Below are positions 45,740 through 55,124 of a stretch of DNA of 64,000 bases, piece by piece. The position numbers and the translations under genes are program-made. The notes beneath the pieces are model-generated. The model was not told the DNA's origin. It did no database searches and saw only the letters and a program-made list of their open reading frames with translations. The first letter of the stretch is position 1, and the number at the start of each line of letters is the position of its first letter. This DNA comes from Photobacterium leiognathi (lineage in GTDB: Bacteria > Pseudomonadota > Gammaproteobacteria > Enterobacterales > Vibrionaceae), in contig NZ_CP131601.1 in assembly GCF_030685535.1 (NCBI RefSeq), positions 1,798,001-1,862,000 on the forward strand, written 5' to 3'.

Positions 45740-47478
45740 AATTAATCCAATTTTCATTTAAATGCTCTCGCCAAGTCCCGTTTTACGCCCAGTTATGTAA
45801 CGATTATTTAGCTAATGAGCCGTATGAAATCACTATCGGTTTCGTCAAGAATCGCTACATTATTGAAGCTGTGGGTGAGCAAGCGCAATTAGAAGCTTTA
45901 GCCGATAAAATTGCCCATGATTTCTTACTGTCTATCTGGTTATTAGACACCAAAGTAGAAGAAATTAGCCATCGTGAAGGTGGCGTTGTTCCACTGGTAA
46001 ATACTTCGCATCAATTACCATTCTGCCAACATTGTGAGCCATTATTAGGTGATAACCAATCGCCACAATTTGGTGAATTAAGCTTGCCATGCGCATGCTG
46101 TCACGGTGAAAAGCGTCTACCTGCTGCGGTTAGCTTTAATCAAGTAAAAGCGTGGGCTGATGATGTGATCAGTAATGGTTCGGTGATTTTCACCTTAACC
46201 AACGAGCAAGGTAAACATCAGCTATTTCAGCTAAGTACATCACCCGTTTCTACTTCGTCGCAGAAACGTCCACAAGTGCTGGTTTGTAATCCCAATACAG
46301 TGCCAATGCACTTTATTACCCCATCAGCACATGTGTTGGCCTTATCTAGCTTAGAAAAACCACGAGTAACGGTTCAACCTAAAGCGCAACATCAGCAATT
46401 ACATGCACCACTGTACGATTTATGTTTTAGCTACAATCGTGTTCTTACAGTACTGACCGAGGTATTACGTCAGCAAGGTATTGATTATGTATACCTTGAC
46501 ACCAACCACTGGCAACCCTTGATCACTTGGATTGAAAACGGTTGGAGTCAGATCGACAGTGATCCAGAAGTGTCCCTACCCGTTTCTATCAAAGCGCTAG
46601 AGCCTCTGCACGATCAAGCGTGCATTAACGGACTAAATGCTTACTGGCATAAACGTCGTATTCACTTCGACCACCAGCCTAAACATGCCAATGATGTGCC
46701 TGCACATGCACTTCCGATTTGCGCTTTACATGGTGGCAATATTGAATCAGGTAATGGTCGTAATACCACGGTGATTTATTTTGGTCGTTATGCGGCAGGT
46801 GAAATTGTTAGCCAAGATAAGTTTACTCGTACCGATAGTTTCTTAGTGCTACCGAGCCTACCTCATACAGGTCATGAGATTATTCGTGCAATGGCTGATG
46901 GTGAACAAGCGACCATATTAGCCAAATTTAAAGATGCGCAGCCTGAAAGTTATCAAGCATTAAGCCAAATCGACATTAGCCAATGTTATAACCAATTAAC
47001 TGGCTTGTTTGCCGTTGCCGCAACAATTTTGGGCTTAGCGACTTCTAGTACAAATAGTATTCAATACTTAAATGATGCCTTAATTGCCAAAGCACTACAA
47101 AACAGCGGTCAAAAAGGTCATCGTGTTGATTACTCATTAGATATGATTGATGGTAAGCGTACGATTGAATGGGCGAAAACATTAGGCAGCTTAATGAGTT
47201 TCCGTTTAGTGGTCGATGAATCCGAGTTAGACAAACTCGCCTTTGGCATCATGGATTCACTGGCAGACTACATAGCAAACTGGATTGAACGTATTGATGA
47301 GACCACAGGCGTTAAAGCAGTTGTTCTTGCTGGTAGCGACTTTGCCAATGAAGTATTAACAGAACGTTTATCACTTCGTGTCGGTAAAAACTTCAACATC
47401 ACAGTGAATCGTCAATTAGAGCTGGATGGTAGTAACTTAAGTGCTGGCGCCTTGTATTTAAAAATGCGTCGCCGCTAA
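45736..47478 (+). CDS. Divergent HypF-like hydrogenase maturation protein
   Basis: 580 residues, shorter than HypF (about 750). By position it looks like HypF with worn motifs: residues 1-76 have acylphosphatase-like strands without the VQGVGFR signature; then a zinc-finger-like pair FCQHCEP and CACCHGE; a YrdC-like part is poorly kept; the C-terminal ~250 residues resemble the Kae1-like domain (LPSLPHTGHEIIRAM for the usual LPGGDAA..., LTGLFAVAATILGL for GRLFDAVAALLG, AVVLAGSDFANEVLTERL for VLSGGVFQN..L). The HHHAH metal motif is absent. HypF makes the CN ligand of the NiFe centre from carbamoyl phosphate; no canonical HypF is in the window. It may be a hydrogenase-specific substitute or helper. 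Co-transcribed with hyaABCD. Confidence 0.65.
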   Translation: MKLIQFSFKCSRQVPFYAQLCNDYLANEPYEITIGFVKNRYIIEAVGEQAQLEALADKIAHDFLLSIWLLDTKVEEISHREGGVVPLVNTSHQLPFCQHCEPLLGDNQSPQFGELSLPCACCHGEKRLPAAVSFNQVKAWADDVISNGSVIFTLTNEQGKHQLFQLSTSPVSTSSQKRPQVLVCNPNTVPMHFITPSAHVLALSSLEKPRVTVQPKAQHQQLHAPLYDLCFSYNRVLTVLTEVLRQQGIDYVYLDTNHWQPLITWIENGWSQIDSDPEVSLPVSIKALEPLHDQACINGLNAYWHKRRIHFDHQPKHANDVPAHALPICALHGGNIESGNGRNTTVIYFGRYAAGEIVSQDKFTRTDSFLVLPSLPHTGHEIIRAMADGEQATILAKFKDAQPESYQALSQIDISQCYNQLTGLFAVAATILGLATSSTNSIQYLNDALIAKALQNSGQKGHRVDYSLDMIDGKRTIEWAKTLGSLMSFRLVVDESELDKLAFGIMDSLADYIANWIERIDETTGVKAVVLAGSDFANEVLTERLSLRVGKNFNITVNRQLELDGSNLSAGALYLKMRRR

Positions 47479-47485
47479 TTTAATA

Positions 47486-47512
47486 ACGTCTTTTTGACGG
47501 ATCAAAGAGACG
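47486..47512 (+). terminator. Hairpin after the hya operon
   Basis: AACGTCT / AGACGTT arms with a long loop; moderate terminator. Confidence 0.55.
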
Positions 47513-47674
47513 TTTCTATTTACTAATAGAAAACTTTAATAAAAAACCAAAAAAGACCACAAGTTTTATTAAATTCAGTTTATTTTATAAATTATAATTT
47601 CATTTTTTATTGTACTTAATAGTTTATTCTTGATAAATAACAACCCTGCCTGTCATTTTTTTGACCTTAATTAC

Positions 47675-47692
47675 TAATTTTGTACAAAATTA
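47675..47692. promoter_or_regulatory. Perfect 18-bp palindrome
   Basis: TAATTTTGTACAAAATTA is its own reverse complement and overlaps a possible -35 (TTGTAC) with TACAAT 19 bases on. Candidate operator for the RNA proposed next. Confidence 0.45.
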
Positions 47693-47716
47693 AGAGCAAA
47701 TAAATACAATTATCTA

Positions 47717-47879
47717 TATATGCATGTACCAAGATCTCAAAACGATTATTATCTGTTTTGAAATTATCGCCTAATCATATAAAGTTAGATTCATACCTAG
47801 CTAATATTTAGGCTCCTTGCCAGTAAATAATCTGAATCTATTGATTATTAAGCCTCATTTTTTAATGAGGCTTTTTTTA
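47717..47879 (+). ncRNA. Candidate small RNA with orphan terminator
   Basis: The 47479-48037 gap has no gene, yet contains a strong terminator at 47850-47879. Upstream lie a plausible promoter (TTGTAC / TACAAT), and a TCAAAAC / GTTTTGA hairpin (47737-47761). A 13-codon frame starts at 47722 (MHVPRSQ...). Inference only. Confidence 0.3.
47850..47879 (+). terminator. Strong terminator with no gene before it
   Basis: AAGCCTCATT / AATGAGGCTT stem and T7. Confidence 0.9.
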
Positions 47880-48037
47880 TTCCCGAAGGACATAACCGTT
47901 AATGATGAAATGCTCATGAGTTGCTGTAGTGAGTTATTCTAAAACAAACATAAAATGCTTCATTATTTGTTTAAAATTACGATTTTATTACATCCTTTAA
48001 TAACAACAATACCAAACAAATAGCCGTCAAAAAAATA

Positions 48038-48811
48038 TCACTCCATTAAACCTGCAATAATTTGTTTGCCATTCTGCTGTAAATAGTCAATGTCAGCTAA
48101 ATAACTCAAATGATGACCATCCGCTAAATTTGCAATAAATTGAGTATTCCCTTCAGTCGCTTGTTGCTTCATAAAATCAACCAGAGCCTGTAGTCGCTCA
48201 ATCATCGTCGCTACCAATTGCTGACGCTGACTTTTTGTCATACCGTATGCATCACAAAATAGCTTGGCGCGATAAATCTGATCTGGCAACTCTCCTAATT
48301 TGTCATAAACATGGGTTTTAAACGGAGCCCAACAATAAATAGCATACGCAAGATCCCATAACCTTGGTGCAGGATGAGCAGTATCAAAATCGAAAATACC
48401 CACCACCTCATTACCTACTAATGCAACATTATAAGGTGCATAATCACCGTGGCACATTACCTCTACAGGCTCACGCACAGGTAGCATCCATTGTTGGTAT
48501 TTGTAACTTGCATCTGCAATAAATCCAACCGATGCATCATGCAAGCATCTCAGTAGCTTCCCTGCACTTTTCACTGCTGCATCTGATGCTGCTGCTCCTG
48601 ATAATGGGTAGTTCACGGTCTGTCCTTCAACAAAGGTGACAACCTCATTGTCGCCATCAATAGCAACAAACCGTGGAACGCCTTCAATACCTTGTTTTTC
48701 AAAATGTTGAAGTAACAAATGAATACTTGATGAATACGAATTTAACGGCCTAACAACCGTATCATTACGTTTGAAAATTGCGTTTTCACGCCCGCCAGAA
48801 AGTATTTCCAT
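48038..48811 (-). CDS. Aminoglycoside phosphotransferase/choline kinase-family protein
   Basis: A 257-residue cytoplasmic kinase-like protein. The catalytic loop CHGDYAPYNVAL (HGD....N) and metal-binding DFDTAHPAPRLWDLAYA of the APH superfamily are intact. The N-terminus has SGGRENAIFKRNDTVVRP in place of the usual ATP-lobe loop. Substrates in this family range from choline and homoserine to drugs; which applies cannot be told, and resistance should not be assumed. It follows the acetyltransferase gene by 13 bases on the same strand, making a two-gene unit. Confidence 0.78.
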   Translation of the reverse strand: MEILSGGRENAIFKRNDTVVRPLNSYSSSIHLLLQHFEKQGIEGVPRFVAIDGDNEVVTFVEGQTVNYPLSGAAASDAAVKSAGKLLRCLHDASVGFIADASYKYQQWMLPVREPVEVMCHGDYAPYNVALVGNEVVGIFDFDTAHPAPRLWDLAYAIYCWAPFKTHVYDKLGELPDQIYRAKLFCDAYGMTKSQRQQLVATMIERLQALVDFMKQQATEGNTQFIANLADGHHLSYLADIDYLQQNGKQIIAGLME

Positions 48812-48824
48812 CTCACTCTCTTAA

Positions 48825-49298
48825 TTAACTTTGCTGCCAATGCTTAAAGTCATAACACATAAATAAGCTATGAGGATCAGGTAAGTAGTCAGCAAATGGC
48901 TCACAATATTCAAAACCAAACTTTTCATATAAACGACAGGCTGACTCAAAAAAATTATGTGAACCTGTTTCTAAGCTAATGGTTTTAAACCCCATGCTCT
49001 TGGCTTCAAATAATACATGTTCTAGTAACCTTGCCCCCACCCCTTGATTTCGTGCTTCAATCTTCGTTCGCATTGATTTCAGCTCAGCACTTTCAGCATT
49101 TAGACGTTTAATGGCAACACAACCAAGCAACATATCTTGCTTCCAGCAGGTGTAAAACGTCACATCCTCTGCCTGAAGAGCATCTAAATCTAACGCATGA
49201 ACACTGTCAGCAGGCGATGTAGCATACATATCTTCTAGATGTTCCATTAACAGTTGAATGACTTGTGGGTGTGTTAAGTCACCAATTTTAATATCCAT
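48825..49298 (-). CDS. GNAT-family N-acetyltransferase
   Basis: A 157-residue acetyl-CoA-dependent acetyltransferase. The acetyl-CoA loop is RNQGVGARLLEHVLFEA (Q/RxxGxG/A), preceded by strand AELKSMRTKIEA and followed by KTISLETGSHNFFESACRLYEKFGFEYCEPF, the usual GNAT end. AAGGAA sits seven bases before the ATG. The acceptor is unknown. It heads the unit with the APH-like kinase and is divergent from eptA. Confidence 0.85.
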   Translation of the reverse strand: MDIKIGDLTHPQVIQLLMEHLEDMYATSPADSVHALDLDALQAEDVTFYTCWKQDMLLGCVAIKRLNAESAELKSMRTKIEARNQGVGARLLEHVLFEAKSMGFKTISLETGSHNFFESACRLYEKFGFEYCEPFADYLPDPHSLFMCYDFKHWQQS

Positions 49299-49668
49299 GT
49301 TAAATTCCTTTTCATCGTATCTGCATCACCAACGATATTCCTTGAAGATACGGCTTCTAACATGATCCTATCGAGTGAAGATCGACTTACCCATTAGTTA
49401 TAAAGTCCCAACATAACGAGCTTTACAATTCTGCCGCAATATCTCATTCGTTTGGTATAAACACTCTCTAGATTTGCAACTAAGCTAAATAGAGCACGTA
49501 TCAAAAATGAGACAAATGGCATCAGCGTTGATTAATCAGAGATAAACCGTTTCAACATTTTTTTCACCTTTCAGTGTTTATAACTTACGGCGATTAACGA
49601 CGTGGAGACAAAAGGAAATCATTCCGCTTATTTACATCGGTTTGGTTTGCAGCCTTTCGAAATAAACA
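49299..49668. other. 370-base divergent control region (GNAT / eptA)
   Basis: No gene. Carries promoters for both directions, but I could not pick out a clear binding site for the adjacent response regulator. Confidence 0.4.
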
Positions 49669-51351
49669 ATGAATATGATTAAGAAAAAACTTATTGGTGG
49701 TATGTCCTATGTCACCTTTACTTTCCTACTCGCACTGTATTTTACAGTGGTAGTAAATCTACCTGTATATAAAGCACTGATTGGAATATTTAGTCAACTT
49801 GAAACCGTCAAACTTGGCTTTGTACTCACGATCCCGCTTTTCTTTCTCGCCAGCTTAAACTTTCTTTTTTCACTATTTAGCTGGCCTAAGATAAGCAAAC
49901 CGTTCTTTATTATCCTGCTGATTTTATCAAGCATAGTGAGTTATGCCGGATTTAATTACGGTGTCATGTTTGACTACGATATGATTATCAACATCATGGA
50001 AACAGACAGCAGTGAAGCTAGTTCATATCTCAGCTTATACTCTGTCATATGGACACTACTAATCGGCGTGATACCCGCGCTGATTATCTATAAACTGCCA
50101 ATCAAGCCAATAACAAACCCTATTACATTTATTACAGCCAAGTTTGTATCAATGTTTATTTCATTAGTGGTGGTTGGATTAATTGCGGCTGCGTATTACC
50201 AAGATTACGCTTCGGTTGGACGTAATAATAGCTATCTAAAAAAGGTGATTATTCCCACTCAGTTTGTCTACAGCACTAGTCAATATGTAAAAGACACCTA
50301 CTTCACGACTCCACAACCTTATAAGCAAATAGGTTTGGATGCTAAACAAAGTGACGCTACCTTAGCTCAAGCACAAACAAAACCAACACTGATGATCATG
50401 GTAGTAGGTGAAACAGCTCGCGCGCAGAATTACGAATTAAATGGCTATCACCGCAACACCAACCCTTATACCCGTGAGCTTGATATAATCTCGTTTCAAG
50501 ACGTAACAGCGTGTGGCACAGCAACAGCAGTATCAGTACCTTGCATGTTTGCCAATATGACCCGAGATAATTTCAATCGCTCACAAGCGGATAACCAAGA
50601 TAACCTACTTGATATTCTGCAACGTGCTAACGTTTCTCAGCTATGGAAAGAGAACGATGGTGGTGATAAATCAGTGGCGAAAAATATTACTAAGATCGAG
50701 ATAGATCGTTCCCGTAAGGATGATATGTGTAATGGCTCAACTTGTTACGACATGGCGCTACTTGAAAATATCGATCAAGATATCGCAGATCTAAAAGGTA
50801 ATCGCATGATCACGCTTCATTTAATCGGTAGTCACGGTCCTACTTACTATCAACGTTACCCGTCAAATAAAGCGATATTCCAACCTGATTGCCCACGTGC
50901 TGATATTGAAAACTGTAGCCAAGAGCAAATCATCAACAGCTACGATAATACGATTTTGTATACTGACTACGTGATCAGCCAAATGATCGACAAACTAAAG
51001 CAACTGGATGAGCAATATAATACCGCGCTGGTTTATATCTCAGATCATGGTGAGTCACTCGGTGAAAACGGCACGTATTTACATGGTATTCCCTATCGCT
51101 TTGCCCCTGAATACCAAACCAAAGTACCGTTAATGGTATGGATGTCACCAAGTTTTCAACAAACTAAAAATATTGACTATACGTGTTTAAAACAAGCGGC
51201 TAGAAAAACAGGTACCTACTCTCACGATAATATCTTTCATTCCATGTTGGGCGTGATGGATGTCAGTACCCAAGAATACCAAGCGCAATTAGATATTTTC
51301 AGCCAATGTCGTAATAAATTTGCAACTGAAGTTACGAAAAACAACAATTAA
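49669..51351 (+). CDS. eptA: Lipid A phosphoethanolamine transferase, EptA family
   Basis: 560 residues: about five membrane helices in the first ~190, then a periplasmic alkaline phosphatase-fold domain. The catalytic Thr lies in VVGETARAQNYELNGY; metal ligands appear in HLIGSHGPTYYQRYP and YISDHGESLGENGTYLHG. Paired Cys (ACGTATAVSVPCMF, MCNGSTCYD, FQPDCPRADIENC) give the family disulfides. It adds phosphoethanolamine to lipid A, which lowers surface charge and cationic peptide binding. MNM or the second Met is the start. A two-component system follows 96 bases on, after a hairpin, which suggests its own regulators. Confidence 0.9.
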   Translation: MNMIKKKLIGGMSYVTFTFLLALYFTVVVNLPVYKALIGIFSQLETVKLGFVLTIPLFFLASLNFLFSLFSWPKISKPFFIILLILSSIVSYAGFNYGVMFDYDMIINIMETDSSEASSYLSLYSVIWTLLIGVIPALIIYKLPIKPITNPITFITAKFVSMFISLVVVGLIAAAYYQDYASVGRNNSYLKKVIIPTQFVYSTSQYVKDTYFTTPQPYKQIGLDAKQSDATLAQAQTKPTLMIMVVGETARAQNYELNGYHRNTNPYTRELDIISFQDVTACGTATAVSVPCMFANMTRDNFNRSQADNQDNLLDILQRANVSQLWKENDGGDKSVAKNITKIEIDRSRKDDMCNGSTCYDMALLENIDQDIADLKGNRMITLHLIGSHGPTYYQRYPSNKAIFQPDCPRADIENCSQEQIINSYDNTILYTDYVISQMIDKLKQLDEQYNTALVYISDHGESLGENGTYLHGIPYRFAPEYQTKVPLMVWMSPSFQQTKNIDYTCLKQAARKTGTYSHDNIFHSMLGVMDVSTQEYQAQLDIFSQCRNKFATEVTKNNN

Positions 51352-51370
51352 GTAACACGAACCAAGGAAT

Positions 51371-51410
51371 AAGAGAAAAGAGAATCTACTAACCGATCCT
51401 CTTTTCTCTT
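51371..51410 (+). terminator. Hairpin between eptA and the regulator gene
   Basis: AAGAGAAAAGAG (51371-51382) and its exact reverse complement (51399-51410), 12 bp. Partial terminator likely. Confidence 0.7.
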
Positions 51411-51447
51411 CACTTATAGTGCTGAACAACCATCGAACTTATACATA

Positions 51448-52140
51448 ATGAAATTATTACTAATTGAAGATCACCAAGACATAGCCAATATCATCTTCGA
51501 CTTTTTTGAAATTAAAGGCTATACGCTAGATTACGCAAACAATGGTCTCCAAGGATACGAACTGGCAAAGCAACATCATTATGATTTGATCGTACTTGAT
51601 GTCATGCTGCCACGTATGGACGGCTACATGGTATGTCAACAATTACGTAAAGATGGCATCGATACTCCTATACTCATGCTTACAGCCCGAGATACTCGTG
51701 AAGATACATTAGAAGGCTTCGCAACCGATGCTGATGATTATTTAATTAAGCCTTTTGATTTAGAGATCCTTGAAGCAAGGATTACCGCTTTAACCCGCCG
51801 CCGTAAAGGAAACACAGCGGCACAAATACTACAATTTGGTGATTTGTTCCTTAATCTCAAAACTCACATCGCCACCCGTGAAAACACAAAGATATCACTG
51901 AATCCTACCCAATTTACTATTTTGAAATTAATGCTATTACGAGCACCAAATATCCTAAAGAAACAAGAAGTAATGAATACCTTATGGGGCGATGATGAAC
52001 CTGAAAACAATGTACTACGTAGCCACATCTATCAGCTAAGAACTCAAATAGATAAAGGCTTTAGTCATAGCTATATCAAAACAATCCCTAAGGTGGGCTA
52101 CCAACTCATCAAACAGATTAAAGAAGATAATCAGAAATGA
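51448..52140 (+). CDS. OmpR-family response regulator
   Basis: 230 residues. The receiver has acidic pocket IEDHQD, phosphoacceptor Asp in VLDVMLPRMDGY, Thr in MLTARD, and Lys in YLIKPFD; a winged-helix DNA-binding domain with LRSHIYQLRTQIDK and KTIPKVGYQL follows. In family terms it stands near PmrA/CarR, which control lipid A modification. It overlaps the kinase gene by 4 bases (ATGA). The gene order after eptA suggests it controls eptA expression. Confidence 0.88.
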   Translation: MKLLLIEDHQDIANIIFDFFEIKGYTLDYANNGLQGYELAKQHHYDLIVLDVMLPRMDGYMVCQQLRKDGIDTPILMLTARDTREDTLEGFATDADDYLIKPFDLEILEARITALTRRRKGNTAAQILQFGDLFLNLKTHIATRENTKISLNPTQFTILKLMLLRAPNILKKQEVMNTLWGDDEPENNVLRSHIYQLRTQIDKGFSHSYIKTIPKVGYQLIKQIKEDNQK

Positions 52141-53405
52141 AAAAACTACGCTCTGCACGCGAAATAACGTTTTTCTATTTTGCTGTTGTCGCTATAGCAA
52201 TGATCACCATCCACTTCTCCTTAGTTGAATCAACAGTGGATGAACTCGAATTATTAAATGCACAAAATGCCCTAGAGCACAAAACTGAGCAAGCAATTAA
52301 TAAACTACAAAACACGCCTTCAGAATTACAATACATAACTAAAACCAGTCAAAGTTATGTTGGTTTAGCCAATGTTCCTAAACATTTTGATATTAAGGAA
52401 GATCTACCCTATAACAAAGCGGTCGAAGTTTACCAACCCAATGGATACGCAACAGACTACTTTGTAATGAAAAGCTTAATGACCGAGCGTAACGGTCATC
52501 ATACCGATCTCTATACCTTTTACTTCGATGAAATTTACGAGTTTAGCGAAGATCAGATCTTTAAAGAGAATATCAAACAAGCCATTATTTCAGTCATACT
52601 ATTGGTTACCACCTTGATGATTGTGATGTTAATTTCACGTCGCCTAAACCATCCTTTATCTGTTCTAACCCATCAACTGCAACATCGCTCAGCCAATGAT
52701 TTAAGCCCAATCGTCCTCCCTCATGGTGTTAAAACACAAGAGTTGACCATGCTTGTTGATAGCTTAAACCAGTACCAAAATCGTATTAAGCTATCCATCG
52801 AACGGGAAAGAGCATTTAATCGATATGCAAGTCATGAACTTCGCACACCACTAATGGTAATAAAAGGTGCAACGTCTTTATTAGCGCATTCTTCAGCCCC
52901 TGAGTTTATTGAAAAACAACGTGAGCGTTTGTCTAGCGCCTGTGAGGAAATGAACGATTTCGTGACAACGTTACTTTCTCTTACCCGTGAAGAAAATCTA
53001 AATGAGCTACAAAATCGTGAATTAACCAAAGAAGAATTAGAAGAAGTAGTACAAAGTCACTTGCATCTATTAAAGAACAAGCCCGTCGAATTCCGTATTG
53101 AATTGAACCACTCTATTGACGTTAAAATTCCTAAAACCAGTTTAAAAATCCTAGTGGGAAATTTACTCAAAAACGCATTTGCTTGCACCGAAAAAGGCTC
53201 AGTGGTGATTAGTGTTACACCATCACGTATATCAATCATTGATACTGGTATTGGATCAGAAAAGAAGCCAAGAGGCGTTGAAGGATATGGATTAGGATTA
53301 CTGATAGCCCGTGATATATGCCATAAATACGGTTATGAATTCGAGCTTCTGAATAACCCATACGGTGGTTGTAGTGCGCAAATTAGCATTCAGCCAGATC
53401 AGTAA
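52137..53405 (+). CDS. Sensor histidine kinase
   Basis: 422 residues. Two membrane helices (~14-30 and ~147-165) enclose a ~115-residue periplasmic sensor; then a HAMP-like linker, H-box YASHELRTPLMVIKG with the phosphoryl His near 236, N-box LVGNLLKNAFAC and G-boxes IIDTGIGSE and GYGLGLLIARDI. The ligand is unknown; kinases next to eptA usually sense metal ions, acid or cationic peptides. Last gene of the eptA-regulator unit; the terminal-inverted-repeat element begins 9 bases after its stop. Confidence 0.88.
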   Translation: MKKLRSAREITFFYFAVVAIAMITIHFSLVESTVDELELLNAQNALEHKTEQAINKLQNTPSELQYITKTSQSYVGLANVPKHFDIKEDLPYNKAVEVYQPNGYATDYFVMKSLMTERNGHHTDLYTFYFDEIYEFSEDQIFKENIKQAIISVILLVTTLMIVMLISRRLNHPLSVLTHQLQHRSANDLSPIVLPHGVKTQELTMLVDSLNQYQNRIKLSIERERAFNRYASHELRTPLMVIKGATSLLAHSSAPEFIEKQRERLSSACEEMNDFVTTLLSLTREENLNELQNRELTKEELEEVVQSHLHLLKNKPVEFRIELNHSIDVKIPKTSLKILVGNLLKNAFACTEKGSVVISVTPSRISIIDTGIGSEKKPRGVEGYGLGLLIARDICHKYGYEFELLNNPYGGCSAQISIQPDQ

Positions 53406-53413
53406 TTTCACTA

Positions 53414-53683
53414 ATATACCCAAACAACTTCAAGATGCCTGATTCAGAGCGAAGTCACTGAGTTGAATTCAAGGAAGACAACGAAGCGGAATAGCGAGCT
53501 CTTTCCAAGTTGTCTGACGCAAGAAGTCGGCTCAGTGACACGCTCCCAAAGGGCGAGCGTCCTTAGCTCTCAGACTTTGTTAACTATTCTCAATGTAGAA
53601 CCACTATATCTACGAATCGTTGCCGCGCCTGAGAACTAAGGTCGTCTCGCTAAACACTGCATCTTGAAGTCGCTTGGGTATAT
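53414..53683. repeat. 270-bp terminal-inverted-repeat element (MITE-like)
   Basis: The left end (53414-53438, ATATACCCAAACAACTTCAA...) and right end (53659-53683, ...TTGAAGTCGCTTGGGTATAT) are reverse complements over 25 bases with two mismatches. No coding frame lies inside. Sequences with TATACCCAA-type ends recur in Vibrionaceae genomes as dispersed, transcribed repeats. No clear target-site duplication was seen. Confidence 0.75.
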
Positions 53684-53692
53684 AAACATAAA

Positions 53693-53729
53693 GAAAGGCA
53701 GCCTCTGTATCCGACAGAGCTGCCTTTCG
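53693..53729 (-). terminator. Terminator of the hypBCDEA operon
   Basis: AAAGGCAG, CTCTGT / ACAGAG and CTGCCTTT make a long stem just past the hypA stop. Confidence 0.88.
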
Positions 53730-53751
53730 TCTTCATGATAGAATGTTTGCT

Positions 53752-54093
53752 TTATTCCAACTCAAGTTGCATCAACAGTAAATCTTCACCATCTATCACT
53801 TGAGTATGATTACTTTGGCAATGGCTACAAACCACACTACGCTCGTTATCTGTCGTTTGCTTACCACAAGCTAAACAAGAGAGTACCAGAGGCTGAATTT
53901 GCATTTCAAACGCAGCCTCACGGCAAATGCTTTCTAACTTAAAGGTTTGAAATGCCGTCTCTAACAACGCAGGTTCTACCCCGCTTAAGATACCGACTTT
54001 AATTGCAACACGAGTAACCTTAGTGGCATCGTTAGCAACGGCATGTTGCTCACATTGTTCTATCAAAGCACCAACAATGGAATACTCATGCAT
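53752..54093 (-). CDS. hypA: Hydrogenase nickel incorporation protein HypA
   Basis: 113 residues from MHEYSIV. The N-terminal Met-His-Glu binds nickel; the zinc site is CLACG and CSHCQ near residues 73 and 90. It delivers Ni to HyaB with HypB. A TTG two codons upstream extends the frame, but Met-His must be at the amino end for nickel binding, so the start is 54093. The start overlaps the hypE stop (TAATG), a sign of coupled translation. Last gene of the hyp operon. Confidence 0.94.
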   Translation of the reverse strand: MHEYSIVGALIEQCEQHAVANDATKVTRVAIKVGILSGVEPALLETAFQTFKLESICREAAFEMQIQPLVLSCLACGKQTTDNERSVVCSHCQSNHTQVIDGEDLLLMQLELE

Positions 54094-55124
54094 TAGCAAA
54101 TCCTCGGCAATAGCTCACCTTGCGGTAGATCTAGATAACGACGACTCCCCCACGGACTGGTTAAAATCACACGTCCTTGATGTTCATCATTCACTTGACC
54201 AATTACCGCAGCATCACCACAGGCAGCAAACGCACTTAATACTTCTAATGCTTTTTCTGCTTGCTCTTGCGGTAATGCAATAATGAATGTGCCTTCATTT
54301 GCCAAATCAAAAGGTTCAAAGCCATAAAGCTCGCACAAACCACGCACTTCTTCACTTACAGGTACATCTTCTTCACTAACGGTAATGCCAACGTTAGATG
54401 CTTGCGCCCATTCGTTAAGTACTGCAGATAAGCCTCCACGTGTTGCATCACGCATCGCATGAATATCAAGATCTGCTTCAATCAAGGCTTCAACCGCAGT
54501 CCATAGTGTATTGCAGTCACTAACCAATTCAGATTCTAATGTTAAACCTTCACGTGCCATTAAAATCGCAGCGCCATGACGACCAATATCACGGGATACA
54601 ATGATCACATCATCTTGCTTTAGGTTACGAACTGAAATGCCTTGTTTAACAATCGAGCCAACACCTGTGGTATTGATAAATAGCCCGTCAGCACAGCCTT
54701 TCGGTACAACTTTAGTATCGCCACAGACGATTTTTGCGCCTGAAATGCTTAACTCTTTTGCCATGCTATCAACAATTGTTTTTAAGTTTGCAACATCAAA
54801 GCCTTCTTCGATGATCACACTACAGCTTAAATACTGAGGTTTTGCCCCCATCATGGCTAAGTCATTTACTGTACCCGCAATGGCTAATTTCCCGATATTG
54901 CCACCAGCAAAAAATAGCGGTGAAACAGTAAAAGAGTCTGTGGTAAATGCCGTTTTACCTTCAAAGGTTAATACTGCTGCATCTTCTTCACTACGTAAAA
55001 TATCGTTATCAAAGGCTTTAAAAAATAAACCTTTGATCAACTTATTCATTTCCTGACCGCCACCTCCATGACTTAACTGAATAGACTTGGTTGAAGACAG
55101 GGTTGTTAAATCAATCTCACTCAT
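54093..55124 (-). CDS. hypE: Hydrogenase maturation factor HypE
   Basis: A 343-residue PurM-like ATPase that dehydrates the thiocarboxamide on its C-terminal Cys to thiocyanate, the CN donor. The tail PRIC with Cys at the very end is intact. Other marks: [46 protein letters not shown]. It takes the carbamoyl group from HypF; here the only candidate is the divergent protein at 45736. It directly abuts hypD. Confidence 0.96.
   Translation of the reverse strand: MSEIDLTTLSSTKSIQLSHGGGGQEMNKLIKGLFFKAFDNDILRSEEDAAVLTFEGKTAFTTDSFTVSPLFFAGGNIGKLAIAGTVNDLAMMGAKPQYLSCSVIIEEGFDVANLKTIVDSMAKELSISGAKIVCGDTKVVPKGCADGLFINTTGVGSIVKQGISVRNLKQDDVIIVSRDIGRHGAAILMAREGLTLESELVSDCNTLWTAVEALIEADLDIHAMRDATRGGLSAVLNEWAQASNVGITVSEEDVPVSEEVRGLCELYGFEPFDLANEGTFIIALPQEQAEKALEVLSAFAACGDAAVIGQVNDEHQGRVILTSPWGSRRYLDLPQGELLPRIC

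Noticed and set aside
48038..49298. APH + GNAT as an antibiotic resistance cassette
   Set aside because: No integron site, IS or other resistance gene; both families have many housekeeping members.
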